Counted from the first letter of the stretch, positions 1 through 9,132 are shown. The stretch: 64,000 nt of DNA from Chlorobaculum thiosulfatiphilum (GCF_006265165.1 NZ_VDCH01000001.1:62001-126000), one strand, 5' to 3'. Program-made: numbers and translations. Notes: generated from the sequence alone by a model not told the origin.

Positions 1-358
1 GTTCGACAATCGGTTTCGGCAGAACGGTTCCTTCGGCAAATCCGTAGCGCCTGACCAGCGAACCGGCGGCGACGTTGCGCGTGACCACCTCGATCAGGAC
101 GATGTCGAGCTTTTTGCACAGCATGTCGCGGTCGTTGAGCTTGCTGACGAAGTGGGTCGGAATGCCGTTCTCGCCGAGCATGGTAAAGAGGCGGCTGGCG
201 ATGGCGTTGTTGGTGACGCCCTTGTCGGCGATGGAGCCTTTCTTCTTGTTGTTGAAGGCGGTCGCGTCGTCCTTGAACTCTTGTATGATGAGGTCGGGGT
301 CCTCGGTCTGCCAGACCTTCTTGGCCTTGCCCTCGTGAAGCAGTGTAATCTTGTTCAT
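1..358 (-). CDS. purC: Phosphoribosylaminoimidazole-succinocarboxamide synthase, N-terminal part (cut by window edge)
   Basis: SAICAR synthase joins aspartate to CAIR with ATP in purine synthesis, in the cytoplasm. Translating the minus strand from the ATG at 358 gives MNKITLLHEGKAKKV, then EFKDDATAFNNKKKG and NDRDMLCKKLDIVLIEVV, the N-terminal pattern of bacterial PurC: the GKAK(K/R) nucleotide-binding segment, the DDATAFN segment, and the EVVxRNxAAGS segment. About 119 residues are visible and the rest lies left of base 1. A short gap (359-431) separates it from the next minus-strand gene. purL of the same pathway is at the other end of the window and is not linked to it. Confidence 0.95.
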   Translation of the reverse strand, partial: MNKITLLHEGKAKKVWQTEDPDLIIQEFKDDATAFNNKKKGSIADKGVTNNAIASRLFTMLGENGIPTHFVSKLNDRDMLCKKLDIVLIEVVTRNVAAGSLVRRYGFAEGTVLPKPIVE

Positions 359-431
359 CGATGTAGAATTACTTCTGTATTGGTTTTGTATGGATAAGTA
401 CCGGTTCATACGCCCCGATACCGGTAAAAGT

Positions 432-830
432 TTACTCCCCCGCCTGGCCGGTTGCCTGCTGCACCGCGCCGGTCAGGACGATATTGATCTGCTCTTCGGT
501 CAGCCCGCGCTCTTTGAGGAACCACATGAAGCGGAACACGCCGAGATCGGAAAGAATCGCCTTCGGGCGCTCCGTCTCGTCGAGGCCGCGCGAGCGGGTA
601 TGCTCGTCGGCCGTACGGAGCCAGTCCTCGATGAACGCCGTCGGACGGCCATCGGTGGCGAAATAGTCGGTCACGATGCGCTGGACGTCGGCAAAAGAGG
701 GAGTGGGATTGCTGCTGAAAATCAGCTCCATCTCCTCGGAAATCCTGCCAAGATAGATGACAGCCTCCATGTCGAGATTCTCTTCGAGGATGTCCCTCGC
801 CTGCGCCTTAACATCGAACTTTTTGCTCAT
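432..830 (-). CDS. Conserved hypothetical protein, 132 aa
   Basis: I do not recognise this family. The protein is soluble, acidic and mostly helical by composition. It has no signal peptide, no membrane segment and no cysteine-based motif. The start MSKKFDVKAQARDILEENLDM gives an ordinary N-terminus, and codon use matches the GC-rich neighbours, so it is very probably real. It lies upstream of purC on the same strand with about 70 bases between them and could be co-transcribed. Nothing in the sequence shows a function. Confidence 0.75.
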   Translation of the reverse strand: MSKKFDVKAQARDILEENLDMEAVIYLGRISEEMELIFSSNPTPSFADVQRIVTDYFATDGRPTAFIEDWLRTADEHTRSRGLDETERPKAILSDLGVFRFMWFLKERGLTEEQINIVLTGAVQQATGQAGE

Positions 831-1036
831 ACTCCTGAAGACCGCCGGAGGCCCGGCTCAAGGTGATTGAAAATTCCCGATCAAGTTACGTATCGAACGG
901 TGAAACCTAAAGAAAAAACTTCGCCCGGCAAGACTGCGTAGCGCTTGCGGACGATCTTGCGAGCATACGGGATCGACGAGGGACAGGAGCCGGAGTCGAT
1001 TTCAATTCGGATTTAGACGAAACAACAACGCTCCGT

Positions 1037-1780
1037 TTACTCATGTTGCGCAACCTGCCCGGAACCTCCGTGTATCGCGCGGATCTTCTGCGCGGCCTCT
1101 GCGTTGCCTTTGGAGGCGGCCGACTGCAACCACTTCATCGCCTTGTTGAGATCGCGTTCAACGCCGAGACCATGCTGGTAAAAATTACCGATGTTCAGCT
1201 CGGCCTCCCCGTTGCCTTTGGCCGCCGATATGCGGTACCACCTCATCGCCTCGGCATAGTCCTGCTCGACCCCCTGACCGTGTTCGTAGAGAACCCCGAT
1301 ATTGTCTTCGGCGGCATAATTGCCTTTCGCGGCCGCCAACCGGTACCACTTCATCGCCTCGGCATAGTCGGTTTGCACTCCCCAGCCATGATGATACATG
1401 TAACCAATCTGGTTCTGGGCGTTGTCGTTGCCTTTTTCGGCGGCAAGCCGATACCAGCGCATCGCCTCGGCATAGTCCTGCGCAACTCCCTGTCCCTTCT
1501 GGTACATGAATCCTATGGCGTACGTGGCGTCAACATGACCTTTCTCGGCGGCAAGCCTAAACCATTTCAACGCCTCGGCATAGTCGCGATCCACATCGCG
1601 CCCGTAGTAATATTGCATCGCAATGACGTATTGCCGGGCGGAATCTCCGCTGTTGGCATCAACATTCATTCGGGCTGAAATTGCGGGGGACGCATCGGCC
1701 TTCTGAAAATTCTGGCAAAATCCTGGCGCGGGAACGGCAAATACAAGTACGGCAATAGTACAAAAAACTGATCGTTTCAT
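1037..1780 (-). CDS. Secreted Sel1-repeat (TPR-like) protein
   Basis: The mature part is an array of about five Sel1-like repeats of 36 residues. Each has the core (D)YAEAM(K/R)WYRLAAxKGN followed by A(x)xxIGxMYxxGxGV, and a shorter degenerate repeat ends the array. Such solenoids bind proteins, often in the periplasm. I chose the ATG at 1780 because a signal peptide starts there (MKRSVFCTIAVLVFAVPAPG, then FC). The only longer alternative is a TTG at 1807. The divergent neighbour across about 110 bases also encodes an exported protein. The partner is unknown. Confidence 0.85.
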   Translation of the reverse strand: MKRSVFCTIAVLVFAVPAPGFCQNFQKADASPAISARMNVDANSGDSARQYVIAMQYYYGRDVDRDYAEALKWFRLAAEKGHVDATYAIGFMYQKGQGVAQDYAEAMRWYRLAAEKGNDNAQNQIGYMYHHGWGVQTDYAEAMKWYRLAAAKGNYAAEDNIGVLYEHGQGVEQDYAEAMRWYRISAAKGNGEAELNIGNFYQHGLGVERDLNKAMKWLQSAASKGNAEAAQKIRAIHGGSGQVAQHE

Positions 1781-1891
1781 GAATGATGTTGATTTTGAGT
1801 TCGACAAGCCCGCCCACTGAAAGACGGATAAGCTTTATATTGTGACAATAATAAATCTTACCTGTAATTCACAAGCCTTCACTCCGGGATA

Positions 1892-2929
1892 ATGGCAAAC
1901 CCTTCCCGAAAAATCACGCCCGTATTACTGCTTCTGATCTGTCTGATCGCTCCATCACATAACGGCATTTGCAAAGAGCATCCTCAGCAGATTGTCGCCA
2001 TGTGGTGGAATGCAGAAAACCTGTTCGACACGCATGACGATCCGATGGTGGACGATGGAGAGTTCACTCCAGCGGGCAAGCGGCAGTGGACGGAAAAAAA
2101 GCTGCTCCTGAAACGGTTGCGCATCGCGCGCGTATTCCGGGCGATCAAGGCGGATCGCGAGTACGGGAAATATCCCGACATCGTGGCGCTGGCCGAAACC
2201 GAGAACCGGCAGGTGTTCGCCGGAACGCTGGCCTCTCTCGACGGCGCCGGTTACGCCATCGACTACCGCGAAAGTCCCGACCCACGCGGCATCGACATCG
2301 GCCTCGCGTGGAACCCCGCAACAGTGAAGTTCACCGGCTCGAAGCCCTACACGGTCAGGCTCGAAGATGGACGCGGCACCCGGTACGTCATCGCCGCCGG
2401 GTTCAGGGCTTCCGGCCATCAATTTACCGTTGTGCTGAACCACTGGCCGTCCCGGTCGTTCGACGCCCGGTGGAGCGAGCCGAACCGCATCGCCGCCGCA
2501 AGGGTCGCCCGACGCATCGCCGACAGCCTCAGAACCCGCGACCCGCGGGCGGAGATCATTGTCATGGGCGATTTCAACGACCATCCCGCAGACCGCTCGG
2601 TCTGGGAAACGCTCGGTTCATCGCTCGACAGAAAAGCGGTTCAGCGCTCCAGTGGGCGACTGCTTTACAACTGCTGGAACAGCACCGCCTCGCCCGGAAG
2701 TTACTTTTACAAGAATCATTGGGAGCGGATCGACCATATGCTGGTTTCAGCCGCTCTGCTCGATGGCAGAGGACTTTCGATCGACAACCGGGCTTTCCGG
2801 GTCTTCTCCATTCTCGAAATGTTCGACCGGCACGGAAAAGGACTCTACTCCACCTACAAACGAGGCAAATTCAAAGGCGGCTACTCCGACCACCTGCCGC
2901 TATTGCTGAAAATCAGTGCTGCTCCATAA
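1892..2929 (+). CDS. Exported endonuclease/exonuclease/phosphatase-family protein, 345 aa
   Basis: A signal peptide (about residues 1-28, VLLLLICLIAPSHNGIC) is followed by the EEP metal-dependent phosphoesterase fold: WWNAENLFDT near the N-terminus (metal-binding Asn), ALAETEN (catalytic Glu), VVLNHWPSR, IVMGDFNDHP (metal Asp/Asn) and GGYSDHLPLLL (catalytic His near the C-terminus). All key residues of the DNase I/exonuclease III/sphingomyelinase superfamily are present. Substrates in this family range from DNA to phospholipids and inositol phosphates, and the sequence does not decide between them. It is monocistronic, convergent with hppA and divergent from the Sel1 gene. Confidence 0.88.
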   Translation: MANPSRKITPVLLLLICLIAPSHNGICKEHPQQIVAMWWNAENLFDTHDDPMVDDGEFTPAGKRQWTEKKLLLKRLRIARVFRAIKADREYGKYPDIVALAETENRQVFAGTLASLDGAGYAIDYRESPDPRGIDIGLAWNPATVKFTGSKPYTVRLEDGRGTRYVIAAGFRASGHQFTVVLNHWPSRSFDARWSEPNRIAAARVARRIADSLRTRDPRAEIIVMGDFNDHPADRSVWETLGSSLDRKAVQRSSGRLLYNCWNSTASPGSYFYKNHWERIDHMLVSAALLDGRGLSIDNRAFRVFSILEMFDRHGKGLYSTYKRGKFKGGYSDHLPLLLKISAAP

Positions 2930-3022
2930 CGGAGATGCTTCTTCCCCGATTTCGATTCGGTCACGCCTGAATCAGATTCCATTCCGAATGCTTTCAAGGA
3001 CGGCGCTCTCAGGGTTTGCCAG

Positions 3023-3060
3023 GCCCACAAAAACACCCGAAGCCGCATTGCTGCGGCTCC
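3023..3060 (-). terminator. Rho-independent terminator of hppA
   Basis: Read on the minus strand, GGAGCCGCAGCAATGCGGCT forms a GC-rich hairpin, followed shortly by GGGTGTTTTTG. It lies about 50 bases past the hppA stop codon, in the 178-base gap shared with the convergent upstream gene. Seen in sequence; activity is inferred. Confidence 0.55.
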
Positions 3061-3107
3061 GGTGACGCCCTGCCGTTACCGGCGGGGGTGATGCTGTGAA
3101 ACGAAGC

Positions 3108-5528
3108 TCAGTCCTTGTCCACGGCGATTCTCATGGAGAAGAAGGAGCGGTGTACGAAGACGAGCGAGAGCAGAAAGAAAACAACCGCCAGACCGATGGC
3201 GAGCTGGTGATCCAGCTTGATGGCCATTTCGATGGCAAGCAGACCGAACAGCGTGGTGAACTTGATGATCGGGTTGAGGGCGACCGAGGAGGTATCCTTG
3301 AAGGGATCGCCAACGGTGTCGCCGACAATCGAAGCGTCATGAAGCGGAGTGCCCTTGGCGTTCAACTCGGTTTCGACCACCTTCTTGGCGTTGTCCCATG
3401 CGCCGCCGGCGTTAGCCATGTAGATGGCCTGATAGAGACCGAAGATCGCGATGGAGATCAGGTAGCCAATAAAGAAGAACGAATCGAGGCAGGCAAAAGC
3501 GAGCGTACTGAAGAAAATGGTCAGGAAAAGGTTGATCATGCCTTTCTGCGCAAACTTGGTGCAGATTTCCACAACCTTCTTGCTGTCCTCGGTCGATGCT
3601 TTGGTCACACCATCAAGTTTGATGTTCTTCTTGATGAACTCGACGGCATAGTAGGCGCCGGTGGTCACGGCGTTCATCGACGCGCCGGTGAACCAGTAGA
3701 TCACCGCGCCGCCCATCAGGAGGCCGAGCAGGAACGGAGGTGAAAGAATGGAGAGCTTGGCGATGGCCGCAGTATCGGTCAAACCACCGGTGAGAATCAT
3801 AATGATCGAGAAGATCATGGTGGTCGAGCCGACCACGGCGGTACCGATCAGCACCGGTTTGGCGGTCGCCTTGAAGGTGTTGCCTGCGCCGTCGTTGGCT
3901 TCGAGATAACGCTTGGCATTGACAAAATCGGGCCGGAAGCCGAACTCGCTCTGGATGTTCTGGCTGATGTTCGGAATGTCCTCGATCAGCGAAAGCTCAT
4001 AGACCGACTGCGCATTGTCCGTCACCGGGCCGTAAGAGTCAACGGCGATGGTGACCGGGCCCATGCTGAGGAAGCCGAAAGCCACGAGACCGAAAGCGAA
4101 GACCGAAGGCGCGAGCATCATCACATCAAAGCCCATCAGGCTGAATCCGTAAGCCGCTCCCATGAGAGCAATAATCGCAAGACCCATCCAGTAGGCGCTG
4201 AAGTTACCAGCAACCAGACCGGCCAGAATGTTCAGCGGCGCGCCGCCCTCTTTGGAGCACTGCACGACGTTACGCACATGGGCGCATTCGGTCGAGGTGA
4301 AGCGGTTGACCAGTTCGGGAATCAATGCTCCGGCAATCGTGCCGCAGGTGATGATCGAGGCGAGTTTCCACCACATGGTGCCGTCGCCCAGATTGGCGAT
4401 AAGCAGGTAAGATGCGATATAGGTCAGGACGATCGAGACGATCGAAGTAAGCCAGACGAGGGTGATCAGCGGTTTTTCGAAGTTCATCTCGGCGGCTTTG
4501 CTGTACCTGGCTTTGGCGATAAAGTCGTTGGCCCAGTACGAAACGGCGCTGGCCAGAATCATCACAAGACGCATGGCAAATATCCAGACAAGCAGCATAA
4601 CCTGAATGGTTGGATCCTTGATGGCCAGCAGGATAAAGGAGATCAGCGCCACACCGGTCACGCCGTAGGTCTCGAAGCCATCAGCCGTCGGGCCAACCGA
4701 GTCGCCAGCGTTGTCACCAGCACAGTCGGCGATGACGCCGGGGTTGCGGGCGTCGTCTTCCTTGATCTTGAAGACGATCTTCATGAGGTCGGAACCGATG
4801 TCGGCGATCTTGGTGAAGATACCACCAGCGATACGAAGCACCGAAGCGCCAAGGGATTCACCGATGGCGAAGCCGATGAAGCATGGCCCGGCATAGTCAA
4901 CCGGAACAAGAAGAAGGATGCAGAGCATCACGAACAGCTCGATGCTGATGAGCAACATACCGATGCTCATACCGGCACGAAGCGGGATAGCGTAGGTCGG
5001 AAAAGGTTTGCCGCCAAGGCTGGCGAATGCGGTTCTGGAGTTGGCGAAGGTGTTGATCCTCATGCCGAACCAGGCGACGATGTAGCTGCCGCCGATACCA
5101 AGCAGGCTGCATGCAAGAATGAAGGCTACCTTGGTTGTTTCAAGTCCGCTGAGAACGCTGAAGTAATAGACGATAATGGCACCGACAAGCGCCCAGAGGA
5201 CGAGAATGAATTTGCCCTGGGTGATGAGGTAGGTTTTACAGGTCTCGTAGATCAGCTCGCTGATCTCCTTCATGGCGCTGTGCACCGGAAGATTTTGAAT
5301 CGCTTTGTACTGAATCAAGCCGAAAATCATGCCAAAAAGGCATACCACAAGACCATACATCAACAACGTGTGCCCCGGTATTCCCCCTAAAAAGGATACC
5401 GAGCTTAAATCCGGCAATACCAGATCGGCCTCGCTCGCATACGCTTGTGACGCTGGAAGCAAGACCCCGAGTCCCGCCAGAACCGATCCGGCCCTGACGT
5501 ACCATTTAGCTTTGATTGGTTGTTTCAT
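3108..5528 (-). CDS. hppA: Membrane-bound proton-translocating pyrophosphatase, 806 aa
   Basis: Integral membrane enzyme that couples pyrophosphate hydrolysis to H+ (or Na+) export. Visible family signatures are the substrate-binding segment around ADCAGDNAGDSVGPTADGFE, the mid-protein DSYGPVTDNAQS segment, and the C-terminal DTVGDPFKDTSS segment, with about 15-16 hydrophobic helices. The N-terminus (VLLPASQAYASE) reads as a signal-like segment before the first helix. The sequence GNTFKATAK has Lys at the position used to tell K+-independent from K+-dependent enzymes, which suggests K+ independence. At 806 residues it is longer than most bacterial forms, fitting the divergent type described from Chlorobium limicola (from memory). 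Single gene with its own terminator. Confidence 0.95.
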   Translation of the reverse strand: MKQPIKAKWYVRAGSVLAGLGVLLPASQAYASEADLVLPDLSSVSFLGGIPGHTLLMYGLVVCLFGMIFGLIQYKAIQNLPVHSAMKEISELIYETCKTYLITQGKFILVLWALVGAIIVYYFSVLSGLETTKVAFILACSLLGIGGSYIVAWFGMRINTFANSRTAFASLGGKPFPTYAIPLRAGMSIGMLLISIELFVMLCILLLVPVDYAGPCFIGFAIGESLGASVLRIAGGIFTKIADIGSDLMKIVFKIKEDDARNPGVIADCAGDNAGDSVGPTADGFETYGVTGVALISFILLAIKDPTIQVMLLVWIFAMRLVMILASAVSYWANDFIAKARYSKAAEMNFEKPLITLVWLTSIVSIVLTYIASYLLIANLGDGTMWWKLASIITCGTIAGALIPELVNRFTSTECAHVRNVVQCSKEGGAPLNILAGLVAGNFSAYWMGLAIIALMGAAYGFSLMGFDVMMLAPSVFAFGLVAFGFLSMGPVTIAVDSYGPVTDNAQSVYELSLIEDIPNISQNIQSEFGFRPDFVNAKRYLEANDGAGNTFKATAKPVLIGTAVVGSTTMIFSIIMILTGGLTDTAAIAKLSILSPPFLLGLLMGGAVIYWFTGASMNAVTTGAYYAVEFIKKNIKLDGVTKASTEDSKKVVEICTKFAQKGMINLFLTIFFSTLAFACLDSFFFIGYLISIAIFGLYQAIYMANAGGAWDNAKKVVETELNAKGTPLHDASIVGDTVGDPFKDTSSVALNPIIKFTTLFGLLAIEMAIKLDHQLAIGLAVVFFLLSLVFVHRSFFSMRIAVDKD

Positions 5529-5974
5529 TGCTGCTTTTTTTTCTCTGTGTTACTTGTATTTACAGAAAGACTGCCGACAGCATAAGTATGCTGAACTGAC
5601 AAAGAACAGTATTTGAGAAGGAACGGCCCTACCATAAAAAAGGCTAAGTCAAGGTAGCAACTTTTTCCGGTAAGTCAGTAAAAAAAAACGACAAGCGTTG
5701 CTTAAACCGTATGCAGAGCAACACATTTAGTACAAAACTATATATCGATTCAACTAAAAAGATATATCCTATTTCCAGATGAATGCGAATTGGAACCAGG
5801 ACATCCAAAGCCCTCACCGCAACCGTACCGGGAGGGCTTTTTTTTGTGCGGGATGGGGGTAATTTTGGAGGTGACCGAGCGCCACATGCGAAGAAAAAAG
5901 CTGGCCGACCGGGATGATTTTCAGAAAATATCCGTAAGGCGGTATTGGATGGAAAGAACAGGTCTCGACTCCGG
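5529..5974. other. 446-base intergenic stretch, no convincing gene
   Basis: AT-rich sequence between hppA and the 55-codon gene. It holds the hppA promoter side near 5530-5650 and a plus-strand intrinsic terminator near 5800-5838. The longer open frames crossing it are Arg/Ser/Pro-rich antisense frames without family features, so I leave them out. Confidence 0.5.
5800..5838 (+). terminator. Strong intrinsic terminator, plus orientation, with no plus-strand gene before it
   Basis: AAAGCCCTC, a 16-base loop, then GAGGGCTTTTTTTT. The uninterrupted T run follows the hairpin on the plus strand, while on the minus strand only CTTTGG follows. No plus-strand gene precedes it after 2929, so it may end a small RNA starting somewhere in 5540-5790. 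Alternatively it may work weakly for the minus-strand gene at 5975-6142. Confidence 0.6.
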
Positions 5975-6142
5975 TTAGCGCACAGGCAACTTCTTCGGCT
6001 TGCAGAGATGCTTTTTCTTTTTCGACACCCTCGCGCACTTCTGGCAAATGTACTTTGGCTTTGAAACTGCCTCAGCAATAGCGGCAAGGTTTTCCTCGAT
6101 CTCTTTCTTGCCAAGCTGGCAGAGTTTATGGTCTGGCTTCAT
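5975..6142 (-). CDS. Small basic Cys-containing protein, 55 aa
   Basis: The minus strand from the ATG at 6142 reads MKPDHKLCQLGKKEIEENLA, then AIAEAVSKPKYICQKCARVS and KKKKHLCKPKKLPVR to a TAA. A CxxC pair (YICQKCAR) and a third Cys (HLCKP), plus one near the N-terminus (KLCQL), suggest a small metal-binding knuckle in a very basic tail that could touch nucleic acid. The frame has normal codon use and is clean from start to stop, although it is short. Function unknown; I think it is a real conserved small protein. Confidence 0.6.
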   Translation of the reverse strand: MKPDHKLCQLGKKEIEENLAAIAEAVSKPKYICQKCARVSKKKKHLCKPKKLPVR

Positions 6143-6251
6143 GGTGGATTCAATTCACCTTTTTCTACGTTGGCCGTAAAAGACATATTTATAGTAAACC
6201 ACGCAAACGTATAATGCGTACTTGTTGACAGCATTGTTATGTATTCTTCAG

Positions 6252-7547
6252 CTAAAACTCACGGAGCTTGATGTACTGCCGTAACACAGGGTTTACAAAC
6301 TCGTAGGTTCCCTGCCGCTCAGTAATTCTTTCTAAAACCGGCCCATATTTTTTATCTACTAATCTTGGCATAAGCTGGTCTACATACTGGACGTTCAAGT
6401 CCTCAGCGTCTTGCCGCGCGGCTTTAAGAACGATCCGACCTACCTCATCGGAAAATTGAGACTGCTCGGTCGGTTGGTCCGCTAAAAAATGCAGCAACAA
6501 CTGTCGATCCCTTGAATTTCCGATTGCTCGTTGATAAGCTGCTTCTAAGGTTGGAAATGCCTTACCAGATTTCAAGTCCATAATTACTTTATCAAAAACA
6601 GATTGATCAACAACTTTCGTGTTGCGCACATTTAGCTCATTGATACACTGTTTGCCTATTAACTGGACGAAATACGGGTAACCCTGCCCAAGCTCAGCGA
6701 TTTGTGCGCTTATACCCGCTTCGAATTTGACCGCATCGTTAAATAGTTTTTCTGCACGTAAAATGATTTCTTCAGACTCAGGAATTGGCATGGGCTTTAC
6801 AGGCAGCAAGCCTTGCTCGATTAGCCTCTCTATCGAAGCATGATCACTTACCAACTCTGTTAAATCTCTGCCGATACCACAAATTGCAAACTTTACTTCC
6901 GGTGTTGTAAGTGACTTTATAAGAGATCCAATACCATCCTTATTTGCAATGACATCGAATTCATCAAGCAGAATTAACAATCCATCACGTTTCATGCGTT
7001 TTTTAACTTGATGCGTAACTATCGCATCAACGAAGTTCCTAAATGTTTGAACGATATCCCCTGGGACAACTTTTGCATATTTTGTACTTTCAACTCCTTT
7101 CACTCCCCAATTGACAACTTTCAAATCTGCCCCGGCGGACACTCCCTTTGTACGGGTAAACTCAACGATCTCCTTTCCTTCGTCAGGAACAAGTCTGAGT
7201 AAACTATCTTCTGAACTTTGGTCGTTGCATAAACGAGAAAGAAGATCTTTTCCATCTGTAATTAGTGAATCACATGAATAATAAGCGGTTAAATAGGTGC
7301 GTGGAGTAGTTGGTATCGAATGGGAAAGACCAGCCCGTTTTGCTAAAGCATATTCCCCCAACGCCATCTGTTGTATTTGACGAAGTAACGATGACTTTCC
7401 AACCCCCCTTTTCCCATATACTGATATCAATCCGGTCGGAGCATTAATAGCCAAAATACAATCTCGAATGAGTTCAGTTCTCCCCACAAACCGGCTTGGG
7501 TCTCGGATCACATCCGCAGTAAAGCCCACTTCTGGATCAATTGGCAT
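6252..7547 (-). CDS. AAA+/STAND-type ATPase with C-terminal winged-helix-like region, 431 aa
   Basis: Residues about 20-60 carry FVGRTELI and the Walker A VYGKRGVGKSSLLRQ. Walker B is LLILLDEFDVI, followed by a sensor-like FAICGIGRDL. This order is typical of Orc1/Cdc6-like and AAA_16 ATPases. The last ~100 residues look like a winged helix (QRAIGNSRDRQLLLHFLADQ, then VNPVLRQYIK). The gene is clearly more AT-rich than its neighbours and stands alone, which suggests acquisition by transfer. Orphan ATPases of this type may act in DNA-associated switching or defence; no partner gene is adjacent. A precise role cannot be read from the sequence. Confidence 0.8.
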   Translation of the reverse strand: MPIDPEVGFTADVIRDPSRFVGRTELIRDCILAINAPTGLISVYGKRGVGKSSLLRQIQQMALGEYALAKRAGLSHSIPTTPRTYLTAYYSCDSLITDGKDLLSRLCNDQSSEDSLLRLVPDEGKEIVEFTRTKGVSAGADLKVVNWGVKGVESTKYAKVVPGDIVQTFRNFVDAIVTHQVKKRMKRDGLLILLDEFDVIANKDGIGSLIKSLTTPEVKFAICGIGRDLTELVSDHASIERLIEQGLLPVKPMPIPESEEIILRAEKLFNDAVKFEAGISAQIAELGQGYPYFVQLIGKQCINELNVRNTKVVDQSVFDKVIMDLKSGKAFPTLEAAYQRAIGNSRDRQLLLHFLADQPTEQSQFSDEVGRIVLKAARQDAEDLNVQYVDQLMPRLVDKKYGPVLERITERQGTYEFVNPVLRQYIKLREF

Positions 7548-7702
7548 TATAACTTCCTAATTTGAATTATTTGATAGCATAACTTTGATTATATAGTTTC
7601 CGCATAAGATGCTTGCAAACATTTTATCCCCAGCCAAGAAAACAATCATATAAAATTGAATTTATGGATTATAACCATCCACTCCAAATCTTCTTCTCCC
7701 CC

Positions 7703-8428
7703 TCACCACGACAGCTCCGAAGGCGAAATCTTCTTTTCATTCCGCCGATCCTCGACCACTTCGCCGCTGCGCAACGTAATGACGCGGTCGGCCATGCCGG
7801 AGATCGAGACGTTGTGCGTGATGACGAGCGTCGTGGTGCCGAGTTCGCGGTTGACTTTTTCGATCACTTCGAGCACAAGCTTGCCCGTGCTGTAGTCGAG
7901 CGCGCCGGTCGGTTCGTCGCAAAGCAGCAACTCCGGGCGCTTGGCGACCGCGCGGGCGATGGCGACGCGCTGCTGCTCGCCGCCGGAGAGCTGGGAGGGG
8001 AAATGGTTCATCCGGTCGCCAAGACCGACCAATTCGAGCGCCTCGGCGGGCGACATCGGATTGTCAACCAGCTCCGTGACGAGCTGCACGTTCTCCAGCG
8101 CCGAGAGGCTGGAAATAAGATTGTAGAACTGGAACACGAAGCCGATCGAGCGGCGGCGGTAGTCGGTCAGGCCCGCCTCACCTTTGGCGTTGATGTTCAG
8201 CCCCTTGAACGATACCGTGCCTGAATCGGGCACATCGAGGCCGCCGACGATGTTCAGCAGCGTCGATTTTCCGCTGCCCGACGCGCCGAGCAGCACCACG
8301 AGCTGGCCCGCGCCGAAGTCGAGCGAAATGTCGTGCAGAGCCTTGACCGTCACCTCGCCCATGAGGTAGCTTTTCGACACCCCATCGACCGAGAGAACGG
8401 ATTGACGCGCTTGATCGATCATCGGCAC
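7703..8428 (-). CDS. ABC transporter ATP-binding protein, LolD/MacB type, 241 aa
   Basis: Complete ABC ATPase: Walker [16 protein letters not shown]-loop VFQFYNL, signature [14 protein letters not shown], Walker [13 protein letters not shown] and H-loop VITHN. The CDEPTGALD version of Walker B and the overall length fit the MacB/LolD/FtsE group, which works with FtsX-like permeases in lipoprotein release or export of peptides and macrolides. No permease gene is adjacent, so its partner must be elsewhere. It is divergent from the SET gene, with about 140 bases between the starts. Confidence 0.9.
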   Translation of the reverse strand: MPMIDQARQSVLSVDGVSKSYLMGEVTVKALHDISLDFGAGQLVVLLGASGSGKSTLLNIVGGLDVPDSGTVSFKGLNINAKGEAGLTDYRRRSIGFVFQFYNLISSLSALENVQLVTELVDNPMSPAEALELVGLGDRMNHFPSQLSGGEQQRVAIARAVAKRPELLLCDEPTGALDYSTGKLVLEVIEKVNRELGTTTLVITHNVSISGMADRVITLRSGEVVEDRRNEKKISPSELSW

Positions 8429-8571
8429 AAACCTTCAGACATGGTTAAGAAAAACCTCTCCGACTCGAACCACGCTGCCGGAGAAAACATTCCAGAACAC
8501 TCCGGCATCCGCCCGATGGATTCAGCCGTGAGATTCGTATTTTCCGCTTTTCCATCGCCAGCCGGAATCAC

Positions 8572-9039
8572 ATGACACCAGCTCTCTTTTTTGCCGCGAC
8601 CATCATCTTCGCCGCCGGTGTCGCCGCCGGAACTCTCGCCACCGTTTTCATGCGCAAAAAAACGCCAAAAGTCAGCCGTGGCGCGGTTCTTATCGACTCG
8701 TCAAAAGTTGCCGGACGCGGCGCTTTCGCGCTCAAGGCGATCAAGAAGGGCGACATCGTCGAACGCTGCCCGGCGCTCGAAGTGACCGACAAGGACATTG
8801 GCGGCGAACTGCTCAACTACGTCTTTTACGGCAGCGCCGAAGACCGCCGACTCATTGCGATGGGCTACGGCATGATGTTCAACCACTCCTCGACACCCAA
8901 CGTCGCCTATTACCGCGAAGACGGCCCCACCGGCGCGGAACTGGTCATCTACGCCCTGCGCAACATCGCCGAAGGCGAGGAGATGTACTACAACTACGGC
9001 GACGACTGGTGGACGACAAGGGGAGAAACTGGCGAATGA
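8572..9039 (+). CDS. Membrane-anchored SET-domain protein, 155 aa
   Basis: An N-terminal hydrophobic helix (about residues 5-27, LFFAATIIFAAGVAAGTLAT) precedes a compact SET domain. SVAGRGAF-type Gly-rich start VAGRGAFALKAIKKGD, the SAM/lysine-channel motif MMFNHSSTPNV (NHS) and the C-terminal AEGEEMYYNYGDDWW (GEE...YGD.WW) are all present. SET proteins methylate lysine side chains with S-adenosylmethionine. Bacterial forms of this small post-SET-less type are widespread, but their targets are mostly unknown. The membrane anchor is unusual and would put the catalytic domain on the cytoplasmic face if the basic MRKKTPK is inside. Confidence 0.85.
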   Translation: MTPALFFAATIIFAAGVAAGTLATVFMRKKTPKVSRGAVLIDSSKVAGRGAFALKAIKKGDIVERCPALEVTDKDIGGELLNYVFYGSAEDRRLIAMGYGMMFNHSSTPNVAYYREDGPTGAELVIYALRNIAEGEEMYYNYGDDWWTTRGETGE

Positions 9040-9129
9040 TGAATTATGAATGCTGAATTATGAATTGAAGAATCGTCTTCAACTCTTCCCTCCTATCCGA
9101 CCTATAAGACCTATCCGACCTATTCTTCA
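9036..9129. repeat. AATTATGAATT simple repeat followed by a 9-bp tandem repeat
   Basis: 9037-9070 repeats ATGAATTATGAAT-like units. About 9094-9129 reads CCTATCCGA CCTATAAGA CCTATCCGA CCTATTCTT, a perfect period of nine. The same two repeat types occur together near 57114-57290, and the 9-mer type also near 61222-61272. Confidence 0.8.
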
Positions 9130-9132
9130 CAT

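Noticed and set aside
5644-6114. 156-codon minus-strand frame
   Set aside because: Ser/Arg/Pro-rich and out of frame with the better-supported 55-codon gene at 5975-6142.
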